A DNA stretch of 39,276 nt, taken from positions 1-39,276 of the forward strand of contig SKHG01000019.1 in the NCBI GenBank assembly GCA_007117035.1, written 5' to 3'. The notes beneath the pieces are model-generated. The model was not told the origin of the DNA. It made no database searches and saw only the letters and a program-made list of their open reading frames with translations. Below are positions 16,301 through 30,126 of this stretch, in pieces. Origin of the DNA: Candidatus Campbelliibacteriota bacterium. Lineage in GTDB: Bacteria > Patescibacteriota > Minisyncoccia > Phycocordibacterales > CSBR16-193. Within the stretch, counting starts at the first letter, position 1. Each line of letters starts with the position of its first letter. A program made the position numbers and the translations under genes.

Positions 16301-18677
16301 CTTTGTTTTTCTAGTATTCATATTATTTATTTACTGATTAATGAATTTTTTTGCCTACCACCAAAATACACTACTGCCGAACGACTACCGAATAGATATA
16401 TAACCCCTCCAGCGCCTACCATAAAGAACACATACGACAGGAAGAAGTAAATCACATCTGTATAACCAATGAATAGACTATACCCAATAAAGCTTAAAAA
16501 GATTAAAGAATAAACTTCACGGGCCCATCTACGACCACGAAAAAAATATGGCATGGATATAATTATCAAAAGACTAATTATAATATGATACACAAACACA
16601 ATAATTAAGTTCAGAGAAAAAATTTCTCCAATAGTGTAATTCAAAATCATAAGCGCTACAAAAGTAATTAAAAAGTATAGACCAATCAACAGAGCCACTA
16701 AAGCCAATAATCTAATTCCGGTTGGAATATCGGTATTAAAAAAACTACGCTCAATTATACTTTTTTTGTTTTCTGTTACAGTATTGTTTTTCATCAAGTG
16801 CGCGTGCCAAGAATTGAACTTGGGACCTCTCCATTATCAGTGGAGTGCTCTAACCGGGCTGAGCTACACGCGCATTTCCTTACTATCATAATAGGTTACC
16901 AAAAAAAGAGATTATAAACAAGAAAAAAGGCAGTTTATGTATAAACTATTTTATTAAATCATTTAGTATCAAAAACAGACACAAAAAAATCGCAGTTATA
17001 TAACTGCGATTTTTTCTATACAATTTCCTTTGTTTTGTTCCGTTCCGATCGGTCTTTGCCGAATGTCAGGTTGTTTTTGAGCTCACAACCATTGCTTACC
17101 GATCACCCAAGATCGAACCGACCTTTCACCTCTTCGAATAAATCGAAGAAGGACAAAGATTGATATATTCCACGACCAGCTTCCGCTAGCCGTGCCTTGT
17201 TACGACTTAGTCCCTGTTACTGAACTTACCTTAGGGCGCGCCGAAGCACACACTTTGGGTACTCCCAGTTTCCTTGACTTGACGGGCGGTGAGTACAAGA
17301 CTTGAGAACGTATTCACCGCGGTGTAGCTGACCCGCGATTACTAGCAATTCCAACTTCATGAGGTCGAGTTACAGACCTCAATCCGAACTGGGGCGACTT
17401 TTATAAGGATTGGCTCGGGGTTTCCCCGTTGCGACCCGTTGTAGTCGCCATTGTATCATGTGTGTAGCCCAGGGTGTCAAAGGGTCATGCTGACCTGGCG
17501 TCATCCTCGCCTTCCTCCCAGCCCTCCACCTATCACAACAGTACTGTATTAAACAACACTCGGTGCATAGATATTGAAGGTTTTACCTTCTCACCTACGA
17601 ACTAAATTCATAGATGGAGGGCTGGGCAGTCTCGTCTGACACGTATAACAGACAACGAGGGTTGCGTTCGTTACCCCACTTAAGGGAACAACTCAAGCCA
17701 CGAACTGACGACGGCCATGCAACACCTGCCTACCTGCCCTTGTGAGGCCACAAAAGTTTCCTAATGTGTTCAAGTAGGTGTCAAACCCTGGTAAGGTTCT
17801 TCGCTTATCGTCGAATTAAACCACATGATCCACTGCTTGTGCAAGTCCCCGTCTATTCCTTTGAGTTTTAAGCTTGCGCTCGTACTACCCAGGCGGTTCT
17901 CTTAACGCGTTAGCTTCGCCTCTTAGAGGGTCGATACTCCAAAAAGCCAGAGAACATCGTTTAGGGCTAGGAATACGCGGGTATCTAATCCGCTTCTCTC
18001 CCCTAGCTTTCGTGTCTCAGCGTCAGGTATGCGCCAGTGTACTGCCTTCGCATTTGGTGTTCCCCATGATATCAACGGATTTCACCCCTACTCCATGAGT
18101 TCCGTACACCTCTCGCACCCTCTAGTTATGCCGTATCTCCTGCGGCCCCTCGGTTAAGCCGAGAGATTTAACAAAAGACTAACATAACCGCCTACACACC
18201 CTTTACGCCCAATAATTCCGGATAACGCTTGGGGCACTCGTATTACCGCTGCTGCTGGCACGAGTTTAGCAACCCCTTATTCCTGGAGTAACGTCAATAA
18301 ACTTCCTCCTCCAGAAAAGGTTTTTACACTCCGAAGAGCTTCATCAACCACGCGGCGTCGCTCCGTCAGACTTTCGTCCATTGCGGAAGATTCTCGACTG
18401 CGGCCACCCGTAGGTGTATGGACCGTGTCTCAGTTCCATCGGTGGGGGTCAGCCTCTCAGCTCCCCTAGCCGTCATAGCCTTGGTAGGCTTTTACCCTAC
18501 CAACAAGCTGATAGCGAGCAGGCCGATCCAGAAGCGATAAATCTTTCATCCGAAGATATATCGTGTATTATCTCGAGTTTCCTCGAATTATCCACGACTT
18601 CCGGGTTCGTACCCACTTGTTACTACCTCGTCTGCCATGCCACACCGAAGTGTAGCATTCGACTTGCATGCCTTATC

Positions 18678-18716
<39 letters not shown>

Positions 18717-21700
18717 TAATTTAATCACCTTTCCACCCACAAGGGGTAGTTGAGTTTTTATTGTTTGGAACGGAACAAAACAAAAGAAATTGTTCCTTAC
18801 TATGATCCTGTAGAATATTTGGTTATTGCGCCCTGAACTACATTGCTAAAACTGTAATCCAGAGCAACTTGCACTTGGTTCTATTCTTTATTATTTTGTC
18901 AAAGATTCAAGTACCACTCTCTTTCGAGTGTAGGCTCCATTATATACACTATTCTCAGAGAGTCAAGAAAATCTTAAATTTTCTTTCTTTTTTGCCATTT
19001 TTCTAGCTCCACGATAATTGGACTTGCTAAAAAGATCGACGAGTATGTTCCGGCGATAACTCCGACCGCCAGAACCAAAGCGAACAATTGAGTAACTGAA
19101 CCGCCCAAAAAATACAAAGCTCCTAGGACAAAAAGTGTGGTTAACGATGTATTAATAGACCTGACGTAAGTCTGTTTTAGACTTCGACCAACAACTTCAT
19201 CAAAAGGTTCTTTTAAATTATCTTCTTCGTTAACCCTTAAATTCTCACGAATACGGTCGAAGACCACAATCGTATCATTTACTGAAAATCCTAAGATTGC
19301 TAAAAGAGCAGTGACAAACAGAACATCAATCTCAGCTCCGATATAAAATCCTAAGACAGCAAACAAACCGACTGGAATAGTAATGTCGTGAATTAAAGCG
19401 AGAGTTGCGGTAAAACCGTAACGCCAAGATGAAACTGGCTTAGAAACTCTTCGGAAAACATAAGCGATGAACAGAATAATAGCAAGAGCAACTACCGCAA
19501 TAGCGATCAAAGCTTTAGACTTCAACTCATCACCAATACTTGGACCGATAGAGTTAAAGCGCTCTTCAACTGCTGAGAACTCACCAAAAGATAACGCACT
19601 GAGTAGCAGATCCCTTTCCTCACCGATATGATCTTGACCTCTGATTATAAACCCTCGGTCTGTTTCCTGAACTCTAGCAGAAAATCCAGCTTCAACAACA
19701 GCCGACTCAACATCTTCAAGAGCTGGAACTTTTTCTTCATAAGAAACTTCTATAATCGCACCGCCTGTAAACTCAATACCGTAATTTAAACCAAACATCG
19801 CAACAGCTCCAATAGAGGCCACTATCAAAAGAGTAGAGAGTCCGAAGAATATTTTTCTGTATTTTATAACAAACATAATTATTTAATTTCTTTTACGGTA
19901 TTATTTTGCGATTTTAAACCTTCTGAAAAACCTGACCCGAACAGAAGACCAATCAACTTTCCTTCCTTACCTCCGAAAGCTATTAAAAATGTTCTAGTTA
20001 CCGTAATGGCTGATACCATACTTATCAAAACTCCGATGAAAAAGACTAGAGCAAAACCCTGCACCAAGGCGGTACCAAACCAATACAGAATAACTGCAGT
20101 GATCATACTAGACATATTACCATCACGAATTGAGAGCCATGCTCTTGCAAAACCATCATTGATAGAATCAGTTAAATTCTTTCCGTTACGTAACTCTTCT
20201 TTCATTCTTTCAAATATCAAAATATTAGCATCGACAGCCATACCAATAGAGAGTATAAAACCAGCGATACCAGCTGCGGTTAAAGTTACTGGCAAAACTT
20301 TAAACAAAGTCATCATAATAACCAAATAAAGTGAAAGAGCGACAATTGCCAAAAGACCTGGTAGGCGATACCACAACATCAGGAATATAGAGACTAAAAT
20401 CAAACCAACTACTCCAGCAACTACTCCAGCCTGCATAACTTCAGCTCCCAAGGTTGGCCCTACAGTCTGTGTTGAGATCAATTCGATATTAACCGGTAAA
20501 GCACCAGCGCGAAGTCTCTGTGCTAACTCCAAAGCTTCACTGGTTGTAAACCCGCCTGAAATAATTGCCTCACCACCTCTAATCTCCTCCCGTATAACAG
20601 GTTCAGATATAGGTTCACCATCTAAAAAGATAGCTAAGTTTCTACCTAGGTTATCTCTGGTAATCTCTTGAAACAGCCGAGCTCCCTCTCTGTTAAATGT
20701 AATCGAAACTATCGGCTCTCTAGTAGTTTGGTGTCGTGCAAACTGCGCGTTGTTCAACATACTACCATCAAGGCCAGTCCACTCATAACCAATATATCGA
20801 TCTTTTTCTGAGTCTGAATCTGAGTCACTTTCTTGCTGATCTAAATCCTCATCAGCTTCCTCCAAAGATTGAGACCCTTCACTAATTTCCACACCATTTA
20901 GTTCCAGATCAAGTAATGTAGCATTAAGAGCGTTTTCATCTAACAAACGAAACTCCAGTATAGGTGTTTCTCCAATTGCTGAAATTGCTTCATCAACATC
21001 AGTCACTCCAGGCAACTCAACAATCAAACGATATTCTCCTTCACCTGTTATGCCACCACGTTCAACCTGCACTAGAGGTTCTGAGACTCCAAGGACATTA
21101 ACCCTGCGTTCGATTAGTTCCCGCAAAGCACTCATTCTCTGCTCTCTTTCTTGTCTGTCCTTAATTCCTTCTACATCAGCTCGATAGACCAAGTGCGCTC
21201 CACCAGCCAGATCAAGACCTAACTGAAAAGGAAAACGAGCTAAGCCCCTAACCTCCAATTCCTCACCTGCACCAATTCGTTCTGACACTTCCCTAGAGTC
21301 TATTTCAGACTGATACACAAAATAAACTCCTAAAATTAGAAGAAGTGAAAATATTATAGAAAGTAGTCTGTAACCAGTAATGTTCATATATACAGCACAC
21401 TTTACCTGATTTGGTCGAAATTATCAAGAATCATTAAAATAACCAAATAGGTTTAGCTATATTGTAAATTGACCATCTTTATAGACCACTTTTTCCGAAC
21501 CATCCTTTAGGTAAGCTGTAACCTTTCGGCGAGTTGTCGAAATGATGTCAGTGTGAACTGAAGAATCATTAAAACCAATCTTTTTCCAGTCAGACTTCTT
21601 TAAACTTTGGCATTCCCCGTTAAAACAATCAGCATAAGCCTTACCAAGAGCAATATGCGTGTTACCTTGTGGTCCACCTATGTTTTCATCATATAGAGTC

Positions 21701-24700
21701 TCAGCCATAAATTTATCTATTCGAGAAAATCTTTTGTCAGTCAATGAAAACTCTCCAACCTTATCAGCTCCCTCAACCTTAATCATCTCACGCAAAACTT
21801 TTTGATTTTTTTTAGCACGGCTTTTTATCACTCGACCGTCTTTAAACTCTAATTCTATTCCTTCGATTAAATTACCATAACGATATAATGGTTGATTAAA
21901 ACGGATCCAGCCTTCAGTCCCACGCCAATCTGGAGAGGTGAAAATTTCAAAACTTGGAATATTTCGACCACTACCACCAGACCATCTGCGATTCTCACCA
22001 ACTGATATCCACAAATCGACATCTTCACCTTCAATATGTAGTCGCTCTATTGGTAGAGTGGTCATTTTTTGACGCAATGAATTTATTTTTTTCAAAACTT
22101 CTTTCCAACTTTTAACAGGATCTTTTTTGTCTAAAAAACAAGCTCGAATTATCTGATCCCAATAGTTCTCCAAAGACAGACCAGCCTCCTGAGCCATAGC
22201 TGATGTACCGTACAGTCCTAAAGTCCAAGTATATTTACCTTCGTTTTCTTTCTTATCAAGCCAAGACCTTAAAGGCTTCAACGCTTCTCCTCGAGACATT
22301 ATCTTTTTTGGATCAATTCCTTCCAAAGAATGCTTGTCGACTTCAGACAAAATAGCGATCGAATGATCAATATCTTTCACCATTCCTTTGATATAGTTTT
22401 TTGGAAAAAACTCTAGTTGTTTTTTGTCAGCATTTTCAAAAAAAGCTCTAGAGAAATTAAAACTTTTGTTGTTGTCATCTGGCAAGTAATTGACGATAGT
22501 GTGCGCTCCACTAGACAACAGAGCCTTATAGAGCTCCATATAAAGTGGTTTAGCAGACTCAGAAACAACCAAACGAACCACTTCTCCTCTTTTCACCCCA
22601 CGACCGTCATTTAGAGCAAAATTAACCAAAACGTCAGCATATCTTTTCAAAATTTTTTCTGAAGGTTGATACATATTTATTTCTTAAAAAGGCTAAAAAA
22701 CACAGCGATTAATACACGAAGATCCAAAACAAGTGAATGATTTTTAAGGTAGTAAAGATCGTACGAAAATATTCTACTAACACTCAAATTATTTAGACTA
22801 AAATTTTCTGAGCCAGACCAACTCCAGATTCCAGGTCTGATTATGTACCTAATGGTATAGAAAGGTAAATCGCTCTTCTTACTAAACTCCAAATCGTTTT
22901 CTTTTAGGTACGGACCGATGAAAGATATCTGACCCTTAACAACAGACCAAACAAAAGGAAATCTTTCTATTCCTGACTTTTGCAAAAAACGACCTAACGA
23001 AGGAACTGTTCCGTCCGGTAAAGAAACTCGGAATTTAAATAAGGTGATCGGGTTGTTGTTCCTTCCAATATATTCTTTTTTAATTAACGCTGAACCTTTA
23101 ATTCCAGAGAAACGCTGTGCGACGAAAACCAAAGGATGGATGAACAGTAATAAAGAGACGGACAGGATTCCCAAAATAACATCAAAACCTCTTTTAATCG
23201 AATCATACGGAGTGTGAGGAGACATAGAAAGGTTCTCCAAAAACCAACTATAGCGCAAAGCTGAAATTGGTGTTCTTTCAAAAAATTCCTCATAAAGTCT
23301 TTGGACATCCACAAACCTAACTTTAGAAAATATAAGGTTGTAAAGGTGAGGTAATATCTTTTCAACTCCCTTTTGTTGAAGATCAATTCCAACAACACGA
23401 ATATCTTCAGAATATATCAAACTTATAATATCCTCTTGGACATCAATAACATCTATCTTTTTTAAATCAATGGAAGAGACGAAAATAAAACCATTCTTAG
23501 AGTTTTTGTTCATATCCTCTTTCAGTTCATGCACCTCAGAACCAGTTCCGATTATCATAGCTTTTTTACGATTGCGTCCACCTAAAACAAAATCTCGCCC
23601 GACTGTTCTCCAAACATACAGGAAAAATAAAAGAACTAAAAAATAGATACTGACAAAAAATATAGGAACAGCTTCAAAACCTAAAAAGTAAAAGGACAGA
23701 CCAGCAATAACAAAATTAATAACAGTAGAGTAAAAAACTAATGCAGGAACCTTATATTTCAACATCAAAATCTGACGGTTATACAAACCAGCCATAAAAA
23801 ACACCACTAGCCAAATTGTAAAAAGTGGTAAGAAATAAGGTAGGTATGAATAGATTAAACCTTGATCTGGCCAACCCCAAACAAAAATAATGAGTGCCAA
23901 CCAAAAGGCCACAACAAAGCAAACGATGTCTCCAACAACAAGAAAAACATCGGTTTTATTTTCCGCCCAATCTCGTAAAACCTTCATCATTAACAATCAG
24001 TATATAACATTATTTCAAAGGTTCCCAATCTTAAGATATATAAGGGTCACTCAACATTTCATTTTCTCGAATATCTTTGTGTGTGACATAATTATGACGA
24101 CGAATACTCATCAATATTCCAAGACCAATAAAAGTAGCCAACAAGTGACTACCACCAAAACTCATAAAAGGTAAAGTAATACCTGTCACAGGCAAGATAC
24201 CGACATTTGCTCCAATGTGAATAAAAATATGACACATTATCATTGTCGCAAGACCAACACCAAACAAAACTTCAAAGTTGGTTGCTCCTTTTAAAGAGTT
24301 AGCAAATATTCGCCAGATAATTAAACCGAAAAGAAAAAAGAGGAAAAATACACCCAGAAAACCCCACTCCTCTGCGAAGGCTGCAAATATAAAGTCTGTC
24401 TCATGTTCTGGTAAAAATTTTAAGTGCGACTGAGTTCCGTAGCCAACACCCTTCCCCGACAAACCTCCAGATCCAACCGCTATGGTCGATTGTAATGTGT
24501 GATAACCTCCACCCTCCATATCAGCATAAGGTTGTAGAAAAGAGACGATTCGGTTTTTTTGATAATCCTCAAAAGCAAACAACCACAAACCACCAAAAAC
24601 TATCAGACCACTTAATCCAACGATTAAAAGGTGCTTTTTTGATATTCCAGAAACTAATATCATACCCAGCCAAATCATGATTATAACAACAGATGAACCA

Positions 24701-27305
24701 AAATCGGGTTGAAAAAAGATTAAGCTAAATATAATAAATGCATATATACCAGATATAATTATGTGACGAAAATCTGCAATCTCAACATGTCTTCTGCTAA
24801 AGTATTTAGCTAAAACAATGATTAAGGCAATTTTAGCAAACTCAGAAACCTGTATCGAGAATCCACCAATCTCTAGCCACCTTTGGGATCCTTGGGTTAC
24901 TTCACCTAAAACAAAAACAGCTAAAAGAGATATAACTGCAAGTATAAAAATTATGGTCACAACAACGGTCCTTCGAAGAAACTGCAAATTAACAGAACTT
25001 AAAATAAATAAAGCAGAGAAAGAAATACCAAGCCAAACTAATTGCTTTTCAAAAAAATAATTCTCTGCAGAAAAAGACTGCATTGTTAGTAAACCTAAAA
25101 TAGATACTGCCAATACAGAACCGATTAATACCCAGTCTATCCTGCAAAAAACAGATTGTATCTTATGAGACATAATTTTGTAAAACTAAACTTGTTTAAT
25201 TTATCTCCGACTAAAAGGATCTCAGCCGAGCAGATATCTGAGTACTTATCGAATCGACAAACTCTTTTGGCCAAGTAAACGATACTGACCTCTCAGTCTC
25301 ACCCGAAATTCGATCAACAAAAGACCTAGAAAGACCTACTAAATCCCCGTTTTGATCAAGTAATAACGCAACAACCTCAATGTTTTCAACTGCTCTAAAC
25401 GACCTATTTCTTATCGAAGTATCTAGGCGTGTACTTTTTTCCTCAACGAATTTCTGAGTATTCTGAACAAACAAGTCTGTGTCTGGAGATTTACCTGCTT
25501 GCCAAGGAACATTCAGCCACTGAAAAGTTACAAACTCTGGAGTCTCTGCTGTATATATTCTGTCCTCAAAGACATAGAATTTTTGCAAAGAAGGTACTGA
25601 GGTACTACCATCTCTTGATGCAATAATCTCACCAAGGCTGTTATAGAAATTAAAACGATAATAGGCTCGAGAAGACGAAAGTTCACTGTGTGGGGATGAA
25701 ACTCTTGATACAGCATTATAGATTCCATCCGACGTCAGAACAGCCCTAGACCACAAAACCTGAGGGTTCTTGGGAGCCGAAACATCAACTCTCTCAGCTG
25801 GTGAGACAAGCAAAAAAATCGGTATCGTAACTATCAGTAAGAGAAAAATAAACACAGTTACGGTGAAAAAAACTTTCCTTTTAAAGGCCCATGGATTCAT
25901 ACTAACTATAATAAAGGGTAAATCGCTCGGAGGCAACCCTACCCTAACCCACATCATTAAATTTTAGACACAAAAAAACACGTCTTTAAAAAAGTACGCG
26001 TGTTTTAACAAACAAGTTCTTCATAACTTAAATACTCTATGTTGGCGCCTACCTACTCTTGCCTTGCGACTACCATCGGCTCAAGAGGGCTTAACTGCCG
26101 TATTCGGAATGAGAACGGGTGTGACCCCTCCGATAAAGCACCAACATAGAAAATTTAAGCGAAGATTTTAACTATAAGGAAAGTCAGATCTAGAGATGAT
26201 ATTTCAAATATCATCTAAATCGGGATGAAAGGATTCGAACCTCCGACACATCGCATGGAGCGACAGCTCTCCCAGACTGAGCTACATCCCGAAAAAAGAA
26301 CAGATTCCAGATCTGACATTCCTTACAGAATTTTTACTTGATCACATGAAACAGGGTAAAACATTTTACTTATCGCAAAAGCGATATTTTTAGTTAAAAG
26401 ACAAACCTACTTCTCACCAAAGTGAGATGAGATTTTCTTCTCATATCTGCGTACACATTTCCTAACAGGATTCGAACATTAGTACTCCTCGGCTTAACAC
26501 ATTACTATGCTTACACCTAGAGCCTATCAACCTGGTCATCTCCCAGGAGTCTCAAACGATTCCTAATCTTAAAGTTGGCTTCCCTCTTAGATGCTTTCAG
26601 AGGTTATCCATTCCCGACATAGCTACTCGGCGGTGCCGCTGGCGCGACAGCCGATAGACCAGAGGTCAGTTCACAAAGGTCCTCTCGTACTATTTGCAAA
26701 TCTTTTCAAGAATCTACGCCTGCAGTAGATAGAGGACCGACCTGTCTTACGCATGATACCACCTGTTACCAGATGCATTGGACTGTAGCTTTTACCATCA
26801 CCATATAGGTGTGGCAAGTTGACGTTCAGTCTCTACGGGCCCCGTTTGTTTAAAACAAACGGGTTCCCTCGGTATTGCCCTTGAATTATTCAAGGGTTTC
26901 ACCGATATAAGTCCCGACTTAATAAAGTCGGGATCCTTAATTTTGCAATTCTACTAAAGTAGACACAAAACAAGGATCAACATAAGTACATATATATTTC
27001 TATATATGACCGCCGTAATGTGATCGTCTCTATTCCCAGCTTGGGCTGAGATCTTCAATTTATTTAAAAAATGAAGACTTTCTTATTTTTTCTTAGACAG
27101 AAAACCCGATTTTGTCATTATGTGCCGGATTCAGACTGTCTTACCCTCTTAAATAATTAAGAGAGCACGACGGTCTGAACCCAGCTCGCGTACCTTTTTA
27201 ATTGGCGAACAGCCAAACCCTTGGCAGCTTCTCCACCACCAGGATAAGGTGAGCCGACATCGAGGTGCCGAACACCGCCGTCGATCTGAACTCTTGGGCG
27301 GTACC

Positions 27306-27342
<37 letters not shown>

Positions 27343-30092
27343 TCCGGCCGCATCTAATACGAACCGTCGGATCACTTAGCTCCGCTTTCGCGCCTGCTCG
27401 AGATGTACCTCTCACAGTCAAGCCGGCTTATGCCTATACACTATCGGCACGGTTTCCATTCGCGCCTAGCCGACCTTAATAGACTCCTCCGTTACTTTTT
27501 AGGAGGAGAGCGCCCCACTCAAACTACCCGCCAGATACTGTCCCTCTACGTTTTTTCCGTACAGGTTGAGAAGTTATAGACTAATAGGATGGTATTTCAC
27601 TGACGACTCCAGACAAACCAAAATCTGCCCTTCAAAGTCTCCCATCTATTCTGCGCAATTAATCCATAACCCCAATATCAAGCTATAGTAAAGCTCCCGG
27701 GGTCTTTCTGTCTAACTGCAGGTAACCGGCATCTTTACCGGTACTGCATTTTCACCGAGCAAGTCCCCGAGACAGCTCTCCAGTCATTACGCCATTCGTG
27801 CACGTCTGAACTTACCAGACAAGGAACTGCGCTACCTTAGGACCGTTCTTTAAGGTTTTAAATGGACTGTAATTTGTAACTATTTATCAATTTTCTTTAT
27901 CTAAGTTGTTAACTCTATGTCGCCATAGAGATCGGACTATATCATCGTTTTCAAATCGTCGGCTCCAATTATTGATTTGAATCCGTCTTGCGTGTAGTCT
28001 CTGAGGATTCTTCTACCATTAAGACATCTGATAATGTATATTTTCGTTTTCTTCCCACTCCTTCATTTAGAATTTCTCTTAATTTAAGAATTTCTTCAAA
28101 ACCATCTTTTGTGAGATGATCTTTTTCAAACATTTGATCTACAATTTTTTTAAAAATTGAGAAATTTTGTTTTTTCTTTGAAGAAATAAAATTAAATTTC
28201 TTAAAGAATGGGACAACTCTCTCTTTAAGCGAAGTAACGTTAGTTACTTCATAATATACAACTCCGTCTTTTCTTTCTCTAAGAGTTCCACACCCCAGAT
28301 TCTTTTTAATCCAAGAAAGTATCACTCTATCTTTTTGAGAAATATTGAACGAAGCAGTTATCTTCCATTTTCCTACATAATCATTTCTTTTTTTGAGAGA
28401 AACATTAAAGCTTCCCTCTCCATCAGCGAAACCAGCTATATAATATCCATCTTTTGGATTTATATTTTTAAGCCATTGTTGTTCCATTGTTGAAATTAAT
28501 TTAGTAGAAGTCTTTCCTGCTGATTGACTGCATTATTGCATTGTTACTTTTTCATCGACATGAAATTAGTAGCAATAAATACTAACCAGTGTTTCCAGCA
28601 TATAGCAAGATTTATTTACGTAACTACAACGGTCATGTCTATAGTTACGGCCGACATTCACCAGGGCTTATATCAACCAACTTAAGAAAGCAAGCTTTCC
28701 TAAATCCCCGATATTTAACCTTCTGGCATTGGTCAGGCGTCACCCCCTATACATCCTCTTACGAGTTCGCAGGGAGCTGTGTTTTTGATAAACAGTTGCC
28801 AGAGAAACTTTAGCTGCGGCCACACTCCGTAAAGAGTATGGCAAGCCTTATCCCGAAGTTACGGCTGCTTTTTTGCCGAGTTCCTTGGGGACCTCTCACT
28901 CGTTCGCCTTGGTCTACTCGACCCGACCACCTGTGTTGGTTTCCGGTACGGTCTTGCTATACATCATCTTAGAGGCTTTTCTTGGAAGGTTGCTCATACA
29001 AATCAGATCATCCCGAAGGAATCACCTTTTCTCTGTGCTTGGGTTATTGTTGCGCGGATTTGCCTACGCAACACCCTTACACCAAGAACGGTAATCCGAT
29101 AAACCGCTCATATTACTAACCTCCGTCACCCCATCAAAATATAGCAAGGTCATGGAATATTAACCATGTGTCCATCCAGTACGGCTCTCGCCATCCTGTT
29201 AGGCCCGACTAACCCTTGGTTGATTAACATAGCCAAGGAAACCTTGGTCTTTCGGCGGGCAGGAATTTCACCTGCCTTGTGGTTACTTGTGCCAACATTC
29301 TTACTTCCACTCACTCCAGTATGGGTCGCCCCTTTACCTTCATCGCGGAGTGGAATACTCTCCTACCGCTCCATTTTTCCGAAGAAAAATAAAGCCCTCA
29401 GTTTCGGTACTACACTTGAGCCCCGATCATCTTTGGTGCAAAGTCTCTTGATGAGTGAGCTGTTACGCTATCTTTAAAGGATGGCTGCTTCTAAGCCAAC
29501 CTCCTCATTGTCGGAGAAACTTCACCTCCTTAATTTGCACTTAGTGTAGATTTAGGGACCTTAACTTGAGGTCCGGGCTGTTTCCCTTTCGACCAATGGA
29601 CCTTAGCGCCCACAGTCTAACTGCCATGCTTTTAATCTTGGGTATTCGGAGTTTGATTGGTTTGACGAGCCGAAGCCCTGTTCAGACCATCCAGTGCTCT
29701 ACCCCCCAAGGGAACGCACGACGCTAGCCCTAAAGCTATTTCGGAGAGAACCAGCTATTACCAAGTTCGATTAGCTTTTCACTCCTTACCACAAGTCATC
29801 CGATGGCTTTATACGACCAACCGGTTCGGGCCTCCCTTTGACTTTCGTCAAAGTTCACCCTGCTCATGGTAAGCTCACTTGGTTTCGGGTCTCATCACAC
29901 TTCTACTGTCGGCAGAACCGACAACGCCCTATTAAGACTCGGTTTCCCTACGCCTTCGGAGGTCTACTCCTTAGACAAAAAAATATGATGAACTCGTTGG
30001 CTCATTCTTCAATAGGCACGCCGTCGAGGTTGCAAGCAACCTCTTCGACTTCTTGTAGACATATGGTTTCAGATCTATTTCACTCCCCTTTC

Positions 30093-30126
<34 letters not shown>
